This document shows, in pieces, positions 9,670-19,128 of a DNA stretch of 64,000 bases. The notes below the pieces were generated by a model. That model ran no database searches and had not been told where the DNA came from. It was given only the letters and a program-made list of their open reading frames with translations. The DNA is from Acetobacter indonesiensis (GTDB taxonomy: Bacteria; Pseudomonadota; Alphaproteobacteria; Acetobacterales; Acetobacteraceae): positions 37,353-101,352 of the forward strand of contig NZ_BAMW01000082.1 in NCBI RefSeq assembly GCF_000963945.1, in the 5' to 3' direction. How positions within the stretch are numbered: position 1 is the first letter of the stretch; every line of letters starts with the position of its first letter. Both the position numbers and the translations under genes were made by a program.

Positions 9670-10965
9670 TCAGCCCTGCTTTTGCACTTTCCATCCTGTT
9701 TCTTTCAGACGGAAAGACAGAACAATCGCGATGACAATACCAACAACCAACGGCAGGAACGCACGGTGGAACAGGTCCATGCTGCTGGTGTCACCACCTG
9801 TCATCAGGGCTGAAACCAGCGGAGACATGATTCCTGTTGTGCCAAATACCAGAAAGTTCATCACGCCAGCAGCCGTTCCCTTCACTTCAGGTGGGTTGAC
9901 TTCCTTCATGCTAGAGAACGGAATCATGGCTGCGCCTGACGCAATACCCATGATAAGGGCAACAGAATAACGCGGCATAATCCCAACCGGCACATACAGT
10001 GCGCACAGTGAGGCAGCCAGCAGAACAATAGCTCCGCCAATCAACACCGGCTTACGCAGGCCGATTTTGTCAGAAACCCACCCCAACAGCGGACAACCAA
10101 TAACCCAGCCAATGGGCACCATGGACACGTCAGATGCCGCAAATGCCATGCTGACATGCTCGCCCTTGTTCAACATGGACGCGCCCCAGCCCAGTGCACC
10201 AATGGTGGTTGGTACAAACAGCAGCCCGCCAATAATGCCAGCGTACCAACTTTGCGGATTGCTGAAAATAATGCGGAACGGCTTGAGTAGGTTGGCAACT
10301 GAAAAATGACCGTGATGGGCTGCGCTGTCACCTGAATCGCGCGGCATCACAAGCCATGTTGCAATGGCCAGACACACGCCAATAACACCAAAGCCCAGCC
10401 AGACCGTCTGCCACGGAATATGGAATGACCCGTTGGGGTCAATCAGAATACGGGTGGGTTTGGAACCAAAAGCAGCCCCAGCCATACCCAGACACTGCGT
10501 CAGGCCAACAAACAGGGCCAGCGTGCGTGCGGGCAGGTAGCGGGCCGCAACGTAAGATGACCCTACAAAAGCACAGATTGCACCCAGCGCCTGAATCACA
10601 TAGCCGCCAATCCCTGCGGCTACACTGCCTTGTGCAAAAATCAGGCAGCCGACACTGGTAATGGCAATACCCATGGGCATGGTGGCATGGGCACCGTAAC
10701 GGTCAAGCAGGACGCCGACAGCCAATGCGGCCAGAGCATACACAATGTAATAAGACGCAATCATCAGCCCCAGATGGCTGTTGCCCCATGCCTGTGTCAG
10801 TTCATCCTGCATAATGCCGGGGGCAGAGCGGATGGCATATTGATAAAAATAGAATAGCGCACATAAAAACCACGCCAACACATAAAGCGGCTGAATTTTC
10901 TGAGGCTGACCAGCCTGTGCGGTATTCGGCAACGGTGTCGTGTTGGTCGTTTTTGAAGCCGACAT
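9670..10965 (-). CDS. MFS transporter downstream of pdc
   Basis: Major facilitator protein of 431 residues with about 12 hydrophobic segments, beginning near YVLAWFLCALFYFYQYA, and the MFS loop signature GVLLDRYGAH between TM2 and TM3. A second-half equivalent, GWVSDKIGLRKP, follows TM8. The overall look fits the organic-anion/ACS-like side of the family. The substrate is unknown; co-transcription with pyruvate decarboxylase makes a carboxylate such as pyruvate or lactate a reasonable guess. It lies 69 bases downstream of pdc on the same strand, with a hairpin between them. Confidence 0.85.
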   Translation of the reverse strand: MSASKTTNTTPLPNTAQAGQPQKIQPLYVLAWFLCALFYFYQYAIRSAPGIMQDELTQAWGNSHLGLMIASYYIVYALAALAVGVLLDRYGAHATMPMGIAITSVGCLIFAQGSVAAGIGGYVIQALGAICAFVGSSYVAARYLPARTLALFVGLTQCLGMAGAAFGSKPTRILIDPNGSFHIPWQTVWLGFGVIGVCLAIATWLVMPRDSGDSAAHHGHFSVANLLKPFRIIFSNPQSWYAGIIGGLLFVPTTIGALGWGASMLNKGEHVSMAFAASDVSMVPIGWVIGCPLLGWVSDKIGLRKPVLIGGAIVLLAASLCALYVPVGIMPRYSVALIMGIASGAAMIPFSSMKEVNPPEVKGTAAGVMNFLVFGTTGIMSPLVSALMTGGDTSSMDLFHRAFLPLVVGIVIAIVLSFRLKETGWKVQKQG

Positions 10966-10989
10966 GAATAATTCCGGTATTTTCAGGAA

Positions 10990-11024
10990 TTTCTTCCCTG
11001 CATTTTTAAGTGTCAGGGAAGAAA
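10990..11024 (-). promoter_or_regulatory. Intercistronic stem-loop between pdc and the MFS gene
   Basis: TTTCTTCCCTG (10990-11000) and CAGGGAAGAAA (11014-11024) are perfect 11-bp inverted repeats with a 13-base loop. There is no strong U-tract on the minus strand, so it is more likely a partial terminator or an mRNA-stabilising 3' structure for pdc that lets expression of the two genes diverge. Confidence 0.5.
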
Positions 11025-11034
11025 ACAGGTTAAG

Positions 11035-12726
11035 TTATTTTGCAGGCGGACGCGCGTTTGCTGTGGCCACATGGCGACCCCAGGAGATCAGTTCAGACGT
11101 GCAGTCATCACGCGGAATGACACATTCAATCAGCGTTGGGCCTTCTTTGTTGTCCAACGCGACCTTTACGGCGTCAGCCAGTTCACCCGCGGTTGTAGCG
11201 CGCAGACCAATGCCTTTGCCGTCTTCTGCATTAAAGGCGTTGACGACGGCTGCATAATCCCAATTTTTGATATTGTTATAAGGGCCATCATGAATTTCGA
11301 CTTCAATGGTGTACCCGGCATTGTTGATGAGGAAGATAATGACGGGCAGTTTGCGGCGCGTCATCTGGGCAACTTCCTGTGCTGTTAGCTGGAATGACCC
11401 GTCCCCAACCATCAGAATGGTGCGTCGTTCTGGCGCGCCGACAGCGTAGCCAAACGCGGCAGGCACAGACCAGCCGATATGACCCCACTGCATTTCGAAT
11501 TCAACGCGTGCACCCTTTGGCAGTTTGGTACGCACCACATTGAACCAGGAATCACCTGTCTCACCCAGAATAGTGGTTTCTGGTGTGACTAGTGTTTGAA
11601 GTGTGTGCTGAATATCGGCGCGTGTCAGTTTGTCATCGCCGCTGCCCACTGTTTCGCTTGATGTGCCCGTGTGAACGCGCTTGTACTGTGTAAGCGTGGC
11701 GTCTTTTTTGGGCTTGTTTTTGAAATGCTCTGCCAATGCTTCAAGCAGCTCTTTCAAGTGGAGATTATCAAACGAATAGCCGTGCAGTTTGGTAATGTTT
11801 TTATCAAGAACAGCCACATTTGGGCCTTTGGGCCATGCGGTCCAGCCTTCGGTTGAATAGTCATTAAAAATTGGTGCCAGGGCCAGAATACTGTCAGTCC
11901 AGTTGAAAATATCATTCACACCGGGGGTGCTGGCGCTGCCCCAGTAAGTACCAACATAGCTGGGATGATCTTCCGGAAAAAAGCTTTTGGCAGCAGCCAT
12001 GGTTGCCACGACACATCCAAGCGCATCTGCCAGTTTGATGGCGGCGTCTTCTGCCCCGGCAGCGCGCAGGCGGCTGCCAATCAGAATGGCGGGTTTTTCA
12101 TGCTTTTCAATGAAGTCAGCAACAGCAGCGACGGCTGCTTTCAGCGTCTCTTTGTTTGATGGCTGTGCATCAAGTACTGCGCTGATTGGGCCGGGGGCTG
12201 CACAGGGTTGTGCTGAAACATTGCAGGAAATTTCAATGTAAGCGGGCTTTTTTTCACGCAGCGCGGTGCGGATGGCGTGATCAATTTTTTCAGGTGCGTC
12301 GTCAGCACTTGTAATTGAAACAGCCGCACAGGTCAGCTTCTTTGCAATTTCAAGCTGGTATCCATAATCTGGCACACCAATAGTGTGGTGCAGGATATGA
12401 CCGCTTCCATAGTCGTTGGAATTCGGTGCGCCAGAGATAAGAATAACAGGCAGGTTTTCTGCATAGGCACCGCCAATGGCGTTCAGGGCAGAAAAGGCAC
12501 CCACATTGAATGTGACAACAGCCGCTGCCGCACCATTGGCGCGGGCATAGCCTTCAGCGGAAAAACCGCAGTTCAGTTCGTTACAGCAGTAAACCTGCTC
12601 ACAGTCCTTGTTCAGCAAAAGCTGGTCAAGCAGCACAAGGTTATAGTCACCGGCTACGGCAAAGTGGTGTTTCAACCCAATTTGGGAAAGTCGTTCCGCA
12701 AGGTAAGTACCTACAGTGTAAGACAT
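11035..12726 (-). CDS. pdc: Pyruvate decarboxylase
   Basis: Thiamine-diphosphate enzyme converting pyruvate to acetaldehyde and CO2, cytosolic, usually a homotetramer. Length 563 matches bacterial PDCs such as those of Zymomonas and Acetobacter. Cofactor-activating Glu50 is in [19 protein letters not shown], the HH pair [11 protein letters not shown] follows near residue 110, and the ThDP/Mg motif runs from GDGSFQL through [18 protein letters not shown] lies upstream of the ATG. The porin gene ends 39 bases upstream on the same strand, so the two are probably co-transcribed. In acetic acid bacteria PDC serves lactate/pyruvate to acetaldehyde metabolism. Confidence 0.98.
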   Translation of the reverse strand: MSYTVGTYLAERLSQIGLKHHFAVAGDYNLVLLDQLLLNKDCEQVYCCNELNCGFSAEGYARANGAAAAVVTFNVGAFSALNAIGGAYAENLPVILISGAPNSNDYGSGHILHHTIGVPDYGYQLEIAKKLTCAAVSITSADDAPEKIDHAIRTALREKKPAYIEISCNVSAQPCAAPGPISAVLDAQPSNKETLKAAVAAVADFIEKHEKPAILIGSRLRAAGAEDAAIKLADALGCVVATMAAAKSFFPEDHPSYVGTYWGSASTPGVNDIFNWTDSILALAPIFNDYSTEGWTAWPKGPNVAVLDKNITKLHGYSFDNLHLKELLEALAEHFKNKPKKDATLTQYKRVHTGTSSETVGSGDDKLTRADIQHTLQTLVTPETTILGETGDSWFNVVRTKLPKGARVEFEMQWGHIGWSVPAAFGYAVGAPERRTILMVGDGSFQLTAQEVAQMTRRKLPVIIFLINNAGYTIEVEIHDGPYNNIKNWDYAAVVNAFNAEDGKGIGLRATTAGELADAVKVALDNKEGPTLIECVIPRDDCTSELISWGRHVATANARPPAK

Positions 12727-12765
12727 AATTTCTTTCTCCCTGTTGGATAAACCTGTTTTTCCATT

Positions 12766-14637
12766 TTATTGGAAAGGAAAATATCGGAAGGTGACGTAAA
12801 CGGTGTTGCCCGCTGTTGTGGGGTACACACTGTTGCCGTTGCCATCATTGCCCCTGAAGGCAAACTTCCGGATATAGGTGTATTGCAGCCCGGCCATGAC
12901 GCTGCCGTAGTGGCCCTGCATGAAGTGCCACCATCCGCCTGCGGTTAGTGACGCCAGAGTACGGGTCTGTGCGCTACAGGTGCCGAATTCAATATCGCAT
13001 CCGCCGAGGTCAAGGTCGGTTACGCCGTATCCATATTGGTGGCCGTCTGCACCAATATAACGGCGGCGGCTGGCGGTTTCGACACCCCCATAAGTGTAAA
13101 GCAGCACGGATGATGTCGGGTGGCCAATCAGGCCAAGAGACCCGATAATTTCTGGAACGGGCGAAAGCTGGCCACGGCTGTTCAACGTAGTGTCTGGTAA
13201 CAGGGACGGGCCATACCGCCCCACGCCCTGACCCGCGAGAATATTGCCTGCAAGCTGTAATTTGTTTGTGCCGAGCGGCGTTGTCATGCCAGCGCCAACC
13301 CCGCCCCCAAAATGGGTGGTTTTTGTGCTTTTGGTTTCTCCCGGTAAAACACTCAGCGAGCGGAACCAGCGGGCCAGACCAAACACTTCATAATGGCCGT
13401 AATTGGTATCAACAGCGCTTTTTAGAACAATATCAGGCGCTGGATTATACGTATAATGGGTGGAGTTGTTCAGAAGAACGCCCCCTGAATCCTGATAATA
13501 GACTTTGGCCCCGGCCGTTTGCCCATAACCGGCAGGAAGCGTCCCCCCGGATGACAGGGCCGAGGAAAAGGCAACCGTTGCCTGCGGGTCTTCCAGCGAT
13601 AGACCCAGCCAGTATTTCTGCCCCCAATCTTTCCCAATCCTGATTTGTGGAACACGGGTAAAGGCAATGCCGGGAATCTGGTTGTTATCTGTTACGGCAG
13701 GAAGCTGCTCCTGCCGCGGCAGGATGCCTTTTGCATAATTGGTAACAAGGCTCCATGCCTGCCCCATAAGCAGATGAAATCCCCAGTCTTTCTGCGTGAA
13801 AGTAAAATAGCCTTGTCGCATACGGGGGGTGTAGCCGCTGATCTGCACACTGTTGGCAGTCCCCGCCGCGCCACCAAAATCTGTTTCAACATAGGCTTGC
13901 AGTCGGATGGATTTCGACGGGTTGGCTTCCATCAGGATGGAGGTACGCGAAAGCTGTGCAGACAGACGTTCCTCGCTCAGACCATGGTCGGGGTTGTTGG
14001 CGTAGGGAAAGCTGCCCCACGCCGTAGCGGGCCCGGCGGTCATGTTTGAATCGCGCCAGATGTTTGACAGTTCAACAAATCCCCCCAAACGGACCGAGAT
14101 CCCACCAATGCTGAAAATGGGGGGAAGATGGTCAACCGCCGTCTGGGTAATGGCTTGTGGGCTTGATGACGATAAATCAATGTTGGAGCGTGATTTGTCG
14201 GAGACAGACTGTTCAGGAAGCCACTGGAAACCAAGTGGCATACCGCCTGCATTATGTGACCGAAAAGGCGCTGCGGAGGCAACGTTCTGCGGGTTTGGGT
14301 CAGCTGAAAAGCGAATGGACGGGTCGGCGGGGGCATCTGCAACCAGATGTTGCGGCACGGTTGCTGTGGCTGTTTGTGTGGTGTTGCTGAGTGACCGGGC
14401 ACTACGGGCCGAACGTGCTGTGGTGTTATGCGGTTTTTTAAGCGCCTGACGGTGCTCAATGGCTTCGACCTGTGCTGCCAGTTTACGCATCTGCGCTTTA
14501 ATGAGTGCAAGTTCCTGCGCATCATCAGCAAAGGCAGAAAAGGGTTCGTTAAAAAGACAGAAAAAGAATGAACCAATCAGGAGTTTGGTAGGCAGGGTTT
14601 TTCTGTTTACCAAACTGTCGAAAGTGACAGGTGTCAC
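12766..14637 (-). CDS. Outer-membrane porin with N-terminal coiled coil
   Basis: Beta-barrel outer-membrane protein of about 623 residues, DcaP/carbohydrate-porin-like. A hydrophobic signal segment (LLIGSFFFCLF, ending at AFADD) is followed by a short coiled coil (LIKAQMRKLAAQVEAIEHRQAL) and a low-complexity linker. The barrel begins near GISVRLGGFVELSNI and ends in aromatic strands (YVTFRYFPF). The GTG at 14637 has GGGAAGG 7 bases upstream and is preferred; an ATG at 14655 is the alternative. It probably supplies substrate to the pdc/MFS unit. The specificity is not readable. Confidence 0.82.
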   Translation of the reverse strand: MTPVTFDSLVNRKTLPTKLLIGSFFFCLFNEPFSAFADDAQELALIKAQMRKLAAQVEAIEHRQALKKPHNTTARSARSARSLSNTTQTATATVPQHLVADAPADPSIRFSADPNPQNVASAAPFRSHNAGGMPLGFQWLPEQSVSDKSRSNIDLSSSSPQAITQTAVDHLPPIFSIGGISVRLGGFVELSNIWRDSNMTAGPATAWGSFPYANNPDHGLSEERLSAQLSRTSILMEANPSKSIRLQAYVETDFGGAAGTANSVQISGYTPRMRQGYFTFTQKDWGFHLLMGQAWSLVTNYAKGILPRQEQLPAVTDNNQIPGIAFTRVPQIRIGKDWGQKYWLGLSLEDPQATVAFSSALSSGGTLPAGYGQTAGAKVYYQDSGGVLLNNSTHYTYNPAPDIVLKSAVDTNYGHYEVFGLARWFRSLSVLPGETKSTKTTHFGGGVGAGMTTPLGTNKLQLAGNILAGQGVGRYGPSLLPDTTLNSRGQLSPVPEIIGSLGLIGHPTSSVLLYTYGGVETASRRRYIGADGHQYGYGVTDLDLGGCDIEFGTCSAQTRTLASLTAGGWWHFMQGHYGSVMAGLQYTYIRKFAFRGNDGNGNSVYPTTAGNTVYVTFRYFPFQ

Positions 14638-14742
14638 GCCTTTTCCTTCCCGCATCGTCAGTATCTGGTGTGAGAATGATGCTATTCACAGCGGATTTTT
14701 GCTGCGGGAGCATTGATTCACATCATTGGTTACTGAATGTTA

Positions 14743-14772
14743 ATTATAACAGAAATTCAATATGGGCTGTCA
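14743..14772 (-). promoter_or_regulatory. Candidate promoter of the porin-pdc-MFS operon
   Basis: On the minus strand a perfect TATAAT (plus-strand 14743-14748) lies 18 bases downstream of TGACAG (14767-14772), about 105 bases upstream of the preferred porin start. It sits in the AT-rich 286-base gap between bluB and the porin gene. In the rest of that gap I see no gene and no clear bluB terminator. Confidence 0.4.
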
Positions 14773-14941
14773 TACTGAATTTTGCAGAGTTTGTTATACA
14801 GGAAAGGTAAATTTAAAATATTATTTATTGTTTTATTTTATTCTAAAAACGCGTGTTACAGCACCATTTTTACCAAATGAATTGCGAAAGAATGATAATT
14901 TTATTAAAAAATATACAGAAAAAATGTGAAATCTACAGGTC

Positions 14942-15580
14942 TTATCGCATAATCCATTTTCGTCGATCGGGATTTCTTTGTTCCCATCCTTTTTCTTGAA
15001 GTTCAGGGGTGTCTCTCTGCTGCTGCGGATACCCCACGCACAGATAGGCCAGAAAAGACCAGTCAGGATCAAGGCATAACGTGCTGGCTGCTTCCTGTGG
15101 GTTCAGAATAGACACCCAGCCAACCCCTATGCCGCGTGCAGCAGCGGCCAGCCAGAATGTGTGAATAGCCATGACGGCCGACCAGAGTGTTGTTTCCGGC
15201 ATGGTCGCCCGGCCTAACCCGCGCCCCTGTGTGGGGTTGGTGTCACAAAAGACAGCAATCTGATGCGGGGCATCATCTAGCCCGGCAAGCTTTAGTGTGG
15301 CGTACCGCTGGGCATTGTCGCCATCATGACCCTCCAGCGCGGCCTGATTACATCGTGCAAAATTATGCCGTATGGCCGCACGGCGGTCTGCGCTTTCAAC
15401 CCTGACAAACCGCCATGGTTCACTTAGCCCAACGGAAGGGGCCAGGCAGGCAGTGTGCAGCAGAGAGTCCAGAACCCCTTCTGGTAGGGGCGTTTTCTGA
15501 AAATGCCGCACATCCCTTCGCCACGTAAAAAGGGCATCAAGCTGTGTGCAAAAGGTGCGGTCAAACTGGGGTTGGGTCAT
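14942..15580 (-). CDS. bluB: 5,6-dimethylbenzimidazole synthase BluB
   Basis: Oxygen-dependent flavin-destructase that fragments FMNH2 to 5,6-dimethylbenzimidazole, the lower ligand of B12. Nitroreductase-like fold, 212 residues. The N-terminal FTWRRDVRHF flavin-phosphate binding block and APSVGLSEPWRFV are diagnostic of BluB; RGIGVGWVSIL and AYLCVGYP near the C-terminus are also family-typical. It overlaps cbiB by 4 bases (TCAT junction), so the pair is translationally coupled. Its presence implies an aerobic B12 route with a self-made lower base. Confidence 0.95.
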   Translation of the reverse strand: MTQPQFDRTFCTQLDALFTWRRDVRHFQKTPLPEGVLDSLLHTACLAPSVGLSEPWRFVRVESADRRAAIRHNFARCNQAALEGHDGDNAQRYATLKLAGLDDAPHQIAVFCDTNPTQGRGLGRATMPETTLWSAVMAIHTFWLAAAARGIGVGWVSILNPQEAASTLCLDPDWSFLAYLCVGYPQQQRDTPELQEKGWEQRNPDRRKWIMR

Positions 15581-16566
15581 GCTTCAATCATGGCCAGAAC
15601 CGATGCTGTCAGCAAGAGGGCCACCAGCAGTCCACATGCGCGCCTGTATAACACCAGCCCGCGATCCAGGTCTTCAATGGACGCGTCAGGCGTGCCATCT
15701 CCCATCCACGCATCGTCAACTGTGACACCGGAATATATGCGTGGCCCAGCTAACCGGAGGCCAAGAGCCCCCGCCATAGCGGCTTCCGGCCACCCTGCGT
15801 TGGGTGAGCGATGGGCAGCGGCGTCTCTGCCCACCGCATTTCTGGCCTGTCTGCGGGTTGCAGACGGGGCTGCGCAGATTAGACAGACGGCGGCCAGACG
15901 GGATGCTGGTAGATTAATCAGATCATCCAGCTTCGCAGCCGCCATGCCGAAGGCCGCGTGGCGTGGTGTCAGGTGGCCAATCATGCTGTCTGCCGTGTTG
16001 ACGGCTTTATAAAAGACCGCACCCGGTAACCCAAACAAAGCGGCCCAGAACAAGGGGGCCACAACACCGTCTGAAAAATTTTCAGCCAGACTTTCCAGTG
16101 CCGCCCGCACAATGCCGGCTTCATCCAGTACGCTGGTATCACGCCCCACAATCTGACTGACCGCCTGTCGCCCTCCTGCCAGACCATTACGCCGTAACCC
16201 GATGCCTACGGCCCGGACATGCGTCCATAAAGATTTCTGGGCGATAAACGCAGTGGTCAGAACGGCCTGCACACCAATCATGACCGAACCGGGCAGAAGC
16301 GCATAGCCAATGTGCAGAAGCACGTTGGTAAAGACCAACGGAATGAGAATAATCAGCAGGAGTGCGATCAGCCCCAGAAGCCGACGTGCATGCTCTGTGT
16401 GCTCTGGTCGGTTGAGGGTTGTGTCCAGCCTGTCTATCAAGGCACCAATCCACATGACAGGATGGCCAATCGTTTTCAGCAGGGCGACAGGGTAGCCCCA
16501 TAATCCTTCCAGAATGGCGGCTGCGGCTGCAACGGGAAGGGTAATGAACAAAGGGAAAAAAAGCAT
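15577..16566 (-). CDS. cbiB: Adenosylcobinamide-phosphate synthase (CbiB; CobD in Pseudomonas naming)
   Basis: Integral membrane enzyme that attaches (R)-1-amino-2-propanol phosphate to cobyric acid. Several hydrophobic segments and family motifs are visible: the opening hydrophobic run ILEGLWGYPVALLKTIGHPVMWIG, VGRDTSVLDEAGIVRAALESLAEN near mid-protein, GVVAPLFWAALFGLPGA and HRSPNAGWPEAAMAGAL. I prefer the ATG at 16566 (329 residues), because the 20 residues upstream are polar and unlike the family's N-terminus. Divergent from cobD, sharing about 130 bases of upstream DNA. Confidence 0.93.
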   Translation of the reverse strand: MLFFPLFITLPVAAAAAILEGLWGYPVALLKTIGHPVMWIGALIDRLDTTLNRPEHTEHARRLLGLIALLLIILIPLVFTNVLLHIGYALLPGSVMIGVQAVLTTAFIAQKSLWTHVRAVGIGLRRNGLAGGRQAVSQIVGRDTSVLDEAGIVRAALESLAENFSDGVVAPLFWAALFGLPGAVFYKAVNTADSMIGHLTPRHAAFGMAAAKLDDLINLPASRLAAVCLICAAPSATRRQARNAVGRDAAAHRSPNAGWPEAAMAGALGLRLAGPRIYSGVTVDDAWMGDGTPDASIEDLDRGLVLYRRACGLLVALLLTASVLAMIEA

Positions 16567-16696
16567 GCGGGCTGGGGGCTCACGTTTCAGGCCGGATGAA
16601 AGCAGAGTGCACGGGCAACCATTCAACCAGAATGACAGGCCGCCCCAGAACCCTGTGCCGGTTAATGGGCCGCAGGATCATGTGCAGTCATCTATC

Positions 16697-17764
16697 ATGC
16701 CAATGCAGCCAGTGGCCATGCCTGATCTGCCAACGCATGGAGGGCAGGTGCGGGCTGTCATGCAGCATTTCCCCAACGCTCTCGCGCCCTATATTGACCT
16801 TTCCACAGGCATCAGCCCCTTCGCGTATCCCTTTACTGTGCCAGAGGCCGATATCTTCACCCGGCTGCCTGAAAGAGACGAGGAATGGGCGTTAAGACAG
16901 GCTGCGGCCCAGGCTTATGGCGTCAGCAGCCCTGACATGGTGGTCAGTGGTGCGGGGAGTCAAAGCCTGATTGCGCTCTTGCCGTTTATCCTCCCAGCCC
17001 AGCGGGTCTGTCTGTTGGGGCCAACTTATTCTGGCCATGCGCAGGCATGGCAGGGGAATAACGTGCCTTTAACGCAGGTGCAAAACCCTGATGCTTTACA
17101 CGCTGCGGCCGCGCACAGCGGCACGGTATGCGTGGTATGTAATCCGAATAATCCGGATGGTCGGCTTCTTTCAGCCGCATGGCTTGCTGATCTGGCTGAT
17201 GTCTGTGCCAGTCATGGCTCATACTTGGTGGTGGACGAAGCTTTTGCGGATTTCTGTGAAGACTCTGTGGCGTATCTGCTGCCGCACCCTGCCTTGATTA
17301 TTCTCCGCTCTTTCGGGAAAACCTATGGTCTTCCCGGCGTAAGATTAGGCTTTGTGCTGGCGGATGGTGATTTTGCCGCGCGTTTCCGTGCAGCACTGGG
17401 CAGTTGGCCGGTGGGAAGTATCGGTCTGGCTGTCGGCCAGCAGGCTTTGCAGGATACAGTATGGTGTCAGCAGGTCCGTCAGCAGGTATTCCATGCCCAT
17501 ACGCGGCTTTTGCGGGTGCTTGATGCTGCGGGATTATCCTGTGTTGGGCAGGCACCCCTGTTTACTCTGGTGAATACAGTATATGCCGCAGATCTTTGGC
17601 GTCATTTGTGCCAGCATGGCATCGTGACACGCATATTTTCAGATCAACCGGGGCGCTTGCGCATCGGACTGCCGGGTAACGATGTCGCCTGGGCAAGACT
17701 GGAAAACGCTCTGGCTCACTGGCAATCACGGACGCCGGATATCGAAAGCGGAGACCGTGACTAA
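16697..17764 (+). CDS. cobD: L-threonine-O-3-phosphate decarboxylase (CobD; CobC in Pseudomonas naming)
   Basis: Pyridoxal-phosphate aminotransferase-fold enzyme making (R)-1-aminopropan-2-yl phosphate for the B12 aminopropanol linker. LSTGISPFAYP near the N-terminus, VCNPNNPDGR for cofactor and substrate binding, VVDEAFADF and the Schiff-base lysine in RSFGKTYGLPGVRLGF fit the family. The open frame extends further upstream with polar, low-quality sequence, so a start at 16697 (or 16718) giving about 355 residues is preferred. It faces away from cbiB, whose product consumes this enzyme's product. Confidence 0.92.
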   Translation: MPMQPVAMPDLPTHGGQVRAVMQHFPNALAPYIDLSTGISPFAYPFTVPEADIFTRLPERDEEWALRQAAAQAYGVSSPDMVVSGAGSQSLIALLPFILPAQRVCLLGPTYSGHAQAWQGNNVPLTQVQNPDALHAAAAHSGTVCVVCNPNNPDGRLLSAAWLADLADVCASHGSYLVVDEAFADFCEDSVAYLLPHPALIILRSFGKTYGLPGVRLGFVLADGDFAARFRAALGSWPVGSIGLAVGQQALQDTVWCQQVRQQVFHAHTRLLRVLDAAGLSCVGQAPLFTLVNTVYAADLWRHLCQHGIVTRIFSDQPGRLRIGLPGNDVAWARLENALAHWQSRTPDIESGDRD

Positions 17765-18386
17765 GACTGTGCTGTCAGGCGATGGTGTAACTCCAGAACG
17801 TTTCCACTCTTTACAGCTTTGGTGTGTTGCGGCTTTTCTACCAGATGACGTGAAGCAGGCCCGTTTTCCGGCAGCTAAGGCAAAGGGTTTCTACCTTTCC
17901 ACCCCAGCATTCACGCAGTGGCTTAGGCACAAAAATCGGGTTGGCGCAAAACGCCTGATAGCCCCGGATGTAGTCTTAGAGTGTCCGCAGGCAGCGGATA
18001 GCGAGAAGCAAAAGCCGTCTCTCTGGCAACCCGAACCCGCCCTACAGGATCGAAATTATGGCGCTTGGTGCGGACAGAAGCTTAGTGATCTGCCAGCTGA
18101 AGATCTTGTACAGTTTTTGCACCAGCCTGACTTTTCTCCCTTAATGGGAGAAAGCCTGAATGTTTTTCAGGCGCGTGTTTCTGACTGGGTCTCCGGCTGG
18201 AATGACTGCGGAGTACTGTTGGCTCGCCCCGCAGTTATAAAAGCAATCGCCGCCCATGTGCTTCAAGTCGGAAGCCAGATAAGCCACCGCTTGGACTTGG
18301 ACGAAGGAACAGTCAGCCTGTTTACCCGGCATGCCGGGCAGTGGCGGGTAAGGCGGTTGGGGGCTCTCTTTACCGACGAGCGCTAG
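17757..18386 (+). CDS. Histidine-phosphatase-like protein lacking both catalytic histidines
   Basis: Protein of 209 residues whose middle (LQDRNYGAWCGQKLSDLP, then MGESLNVFQARVSDWV) aligns by eye with the conserved blocks of CobC-type histidine phosphatases. The N-terminal RHG motif is missing (LQLWCVAAF in its place), and the usual SHGG before an IRA-type helix reads ARPAVIKAIAAHVL. Catalysis by the normal mechanism therefore looks impossible. The GTG start overlaps the cobD stop by 8 bases, implying coupling. A binding or regulatory role in nucleotide-loop assembly, or an evolving remnant, are both possible. It ends tail-to-tail with cbtA, overlapping by 17 bases. Confidence 0.8.
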   Translation: MTKTVLSGDGVTPERFHSLQLWCVAAFLPDDVKQARFPAAKAKGFYLSTPAFTQWLRHKNRVGAKRLIAPDVVLECPQAADSEKQKPSLWQPEPALQDRNYGAWCGQKLSDLPAEDLVQFLHQPDFSPLMGESLNVFQARVSDWVSGWNDCGVLLARPAVIKAIAAHVLQVGSQISHRLDLDEGTVSLFTRHAGQWRVRRLGALFTDER

Positions 18387-19113
18387 AGGACTGTTCAGTC
18401 AGAACCCGTGTAGCCAGCACCCCGAAGAGCAATCCCATTGTGCTCCATAATACAAGCTGCATCCCGATTGATGCCTCGCGGAAGCGCCAGAGAACCAAGG
18501 CTGGAAAACCTTCAGGCACTTCGTTCACGTCCGGCAGGCCAAACTGCACCAGTGCGATCAGGGTAATGAAAATCCCTGCGCCACACAGCGTTCCCGTCCA
18601 GGCATTGCGCAACTGGGTGATTTTCTGGGCGATCAGTGTTGCAATGGCGGCCACGGAAACAGACAGTCCGATCATGACAAAATATGTCATGGTGCGAAAC
18701 GCTAACGTGGCAGGCACACCTACTGCAGGCGGGTTAGGGGGATATTTCAGGTCTGGCACCAGAACAAACGTCAGAAAACCTGCCCCGGCCAGCAGCAAAG
18801 CCAATGCCCGTGGAGACCATGTATTCAGGCGACCATAGGCATAGGAAAAGGCCAGCGCGAAGATCCCTCCAAATGCGGTGCCATACAGCACAACTGCTGT
18901 CAGCAGGCCGTAACCGGCTTGCACGGTTCGACTGACCAGTTCGGGCTCGGCTGCATGATGAGCGTGTGAGACATCCCCTGCATGACGTGCGGCTTCAAAC
19001 GCGATGGCGAGTGCGACCTGTGGTTCACCAAAAATACGGGCGAACAGAAACGCCAAGGCTGCGGCGGCACAGCCTGCCAGCATGCCTCGGGCCAGTAACC
19101 GGCCAACAATCAT
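18370..19113 (-). CDS. cbtA: Cobalt transporter subunit CbtA
   Basis: CbtA-family membrane protein, 247 residues with about five to six hydrophobic segments, predicted cobalt uptake partner of CbtB. Opens with IVGRLLARGMLAGCAAAALAFLFA. A histidine-containing loop (VSHAHHAAEP) follows the first segment, and the conserved LVPDLKYPPNPPAVG block lies after the third. It follows cbtB by 15 bases and should be under the same cobalamin riboswitch. Cobalt specificity comes from family and context. Confidence 0.92.
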   Translation of the reverse strand: MIVGRLLARGMLAGCAAAALAFLFARIFGEPQVALAIAFEAARHAGDVSHAHHAAEPELVSRTVQAGYGLLTAVVLYGTAFGGIFALAFSYAYGRLNTWSPRALALLLAGAGFLTFVLVPDLKYPPNPPAVGVPATLAFRTMTYFVMIGLSVSVAAIATLIAQKITQLRNAWTGTLCGAGIFITLIALVQFGLPDVNEVPEGFPALVLWRFREASIGMQLVLWSTMGLLFGVLATRVLTEQSSSARR

Positions 19114-19128
19114 GTCTGTGGCGAAAAA

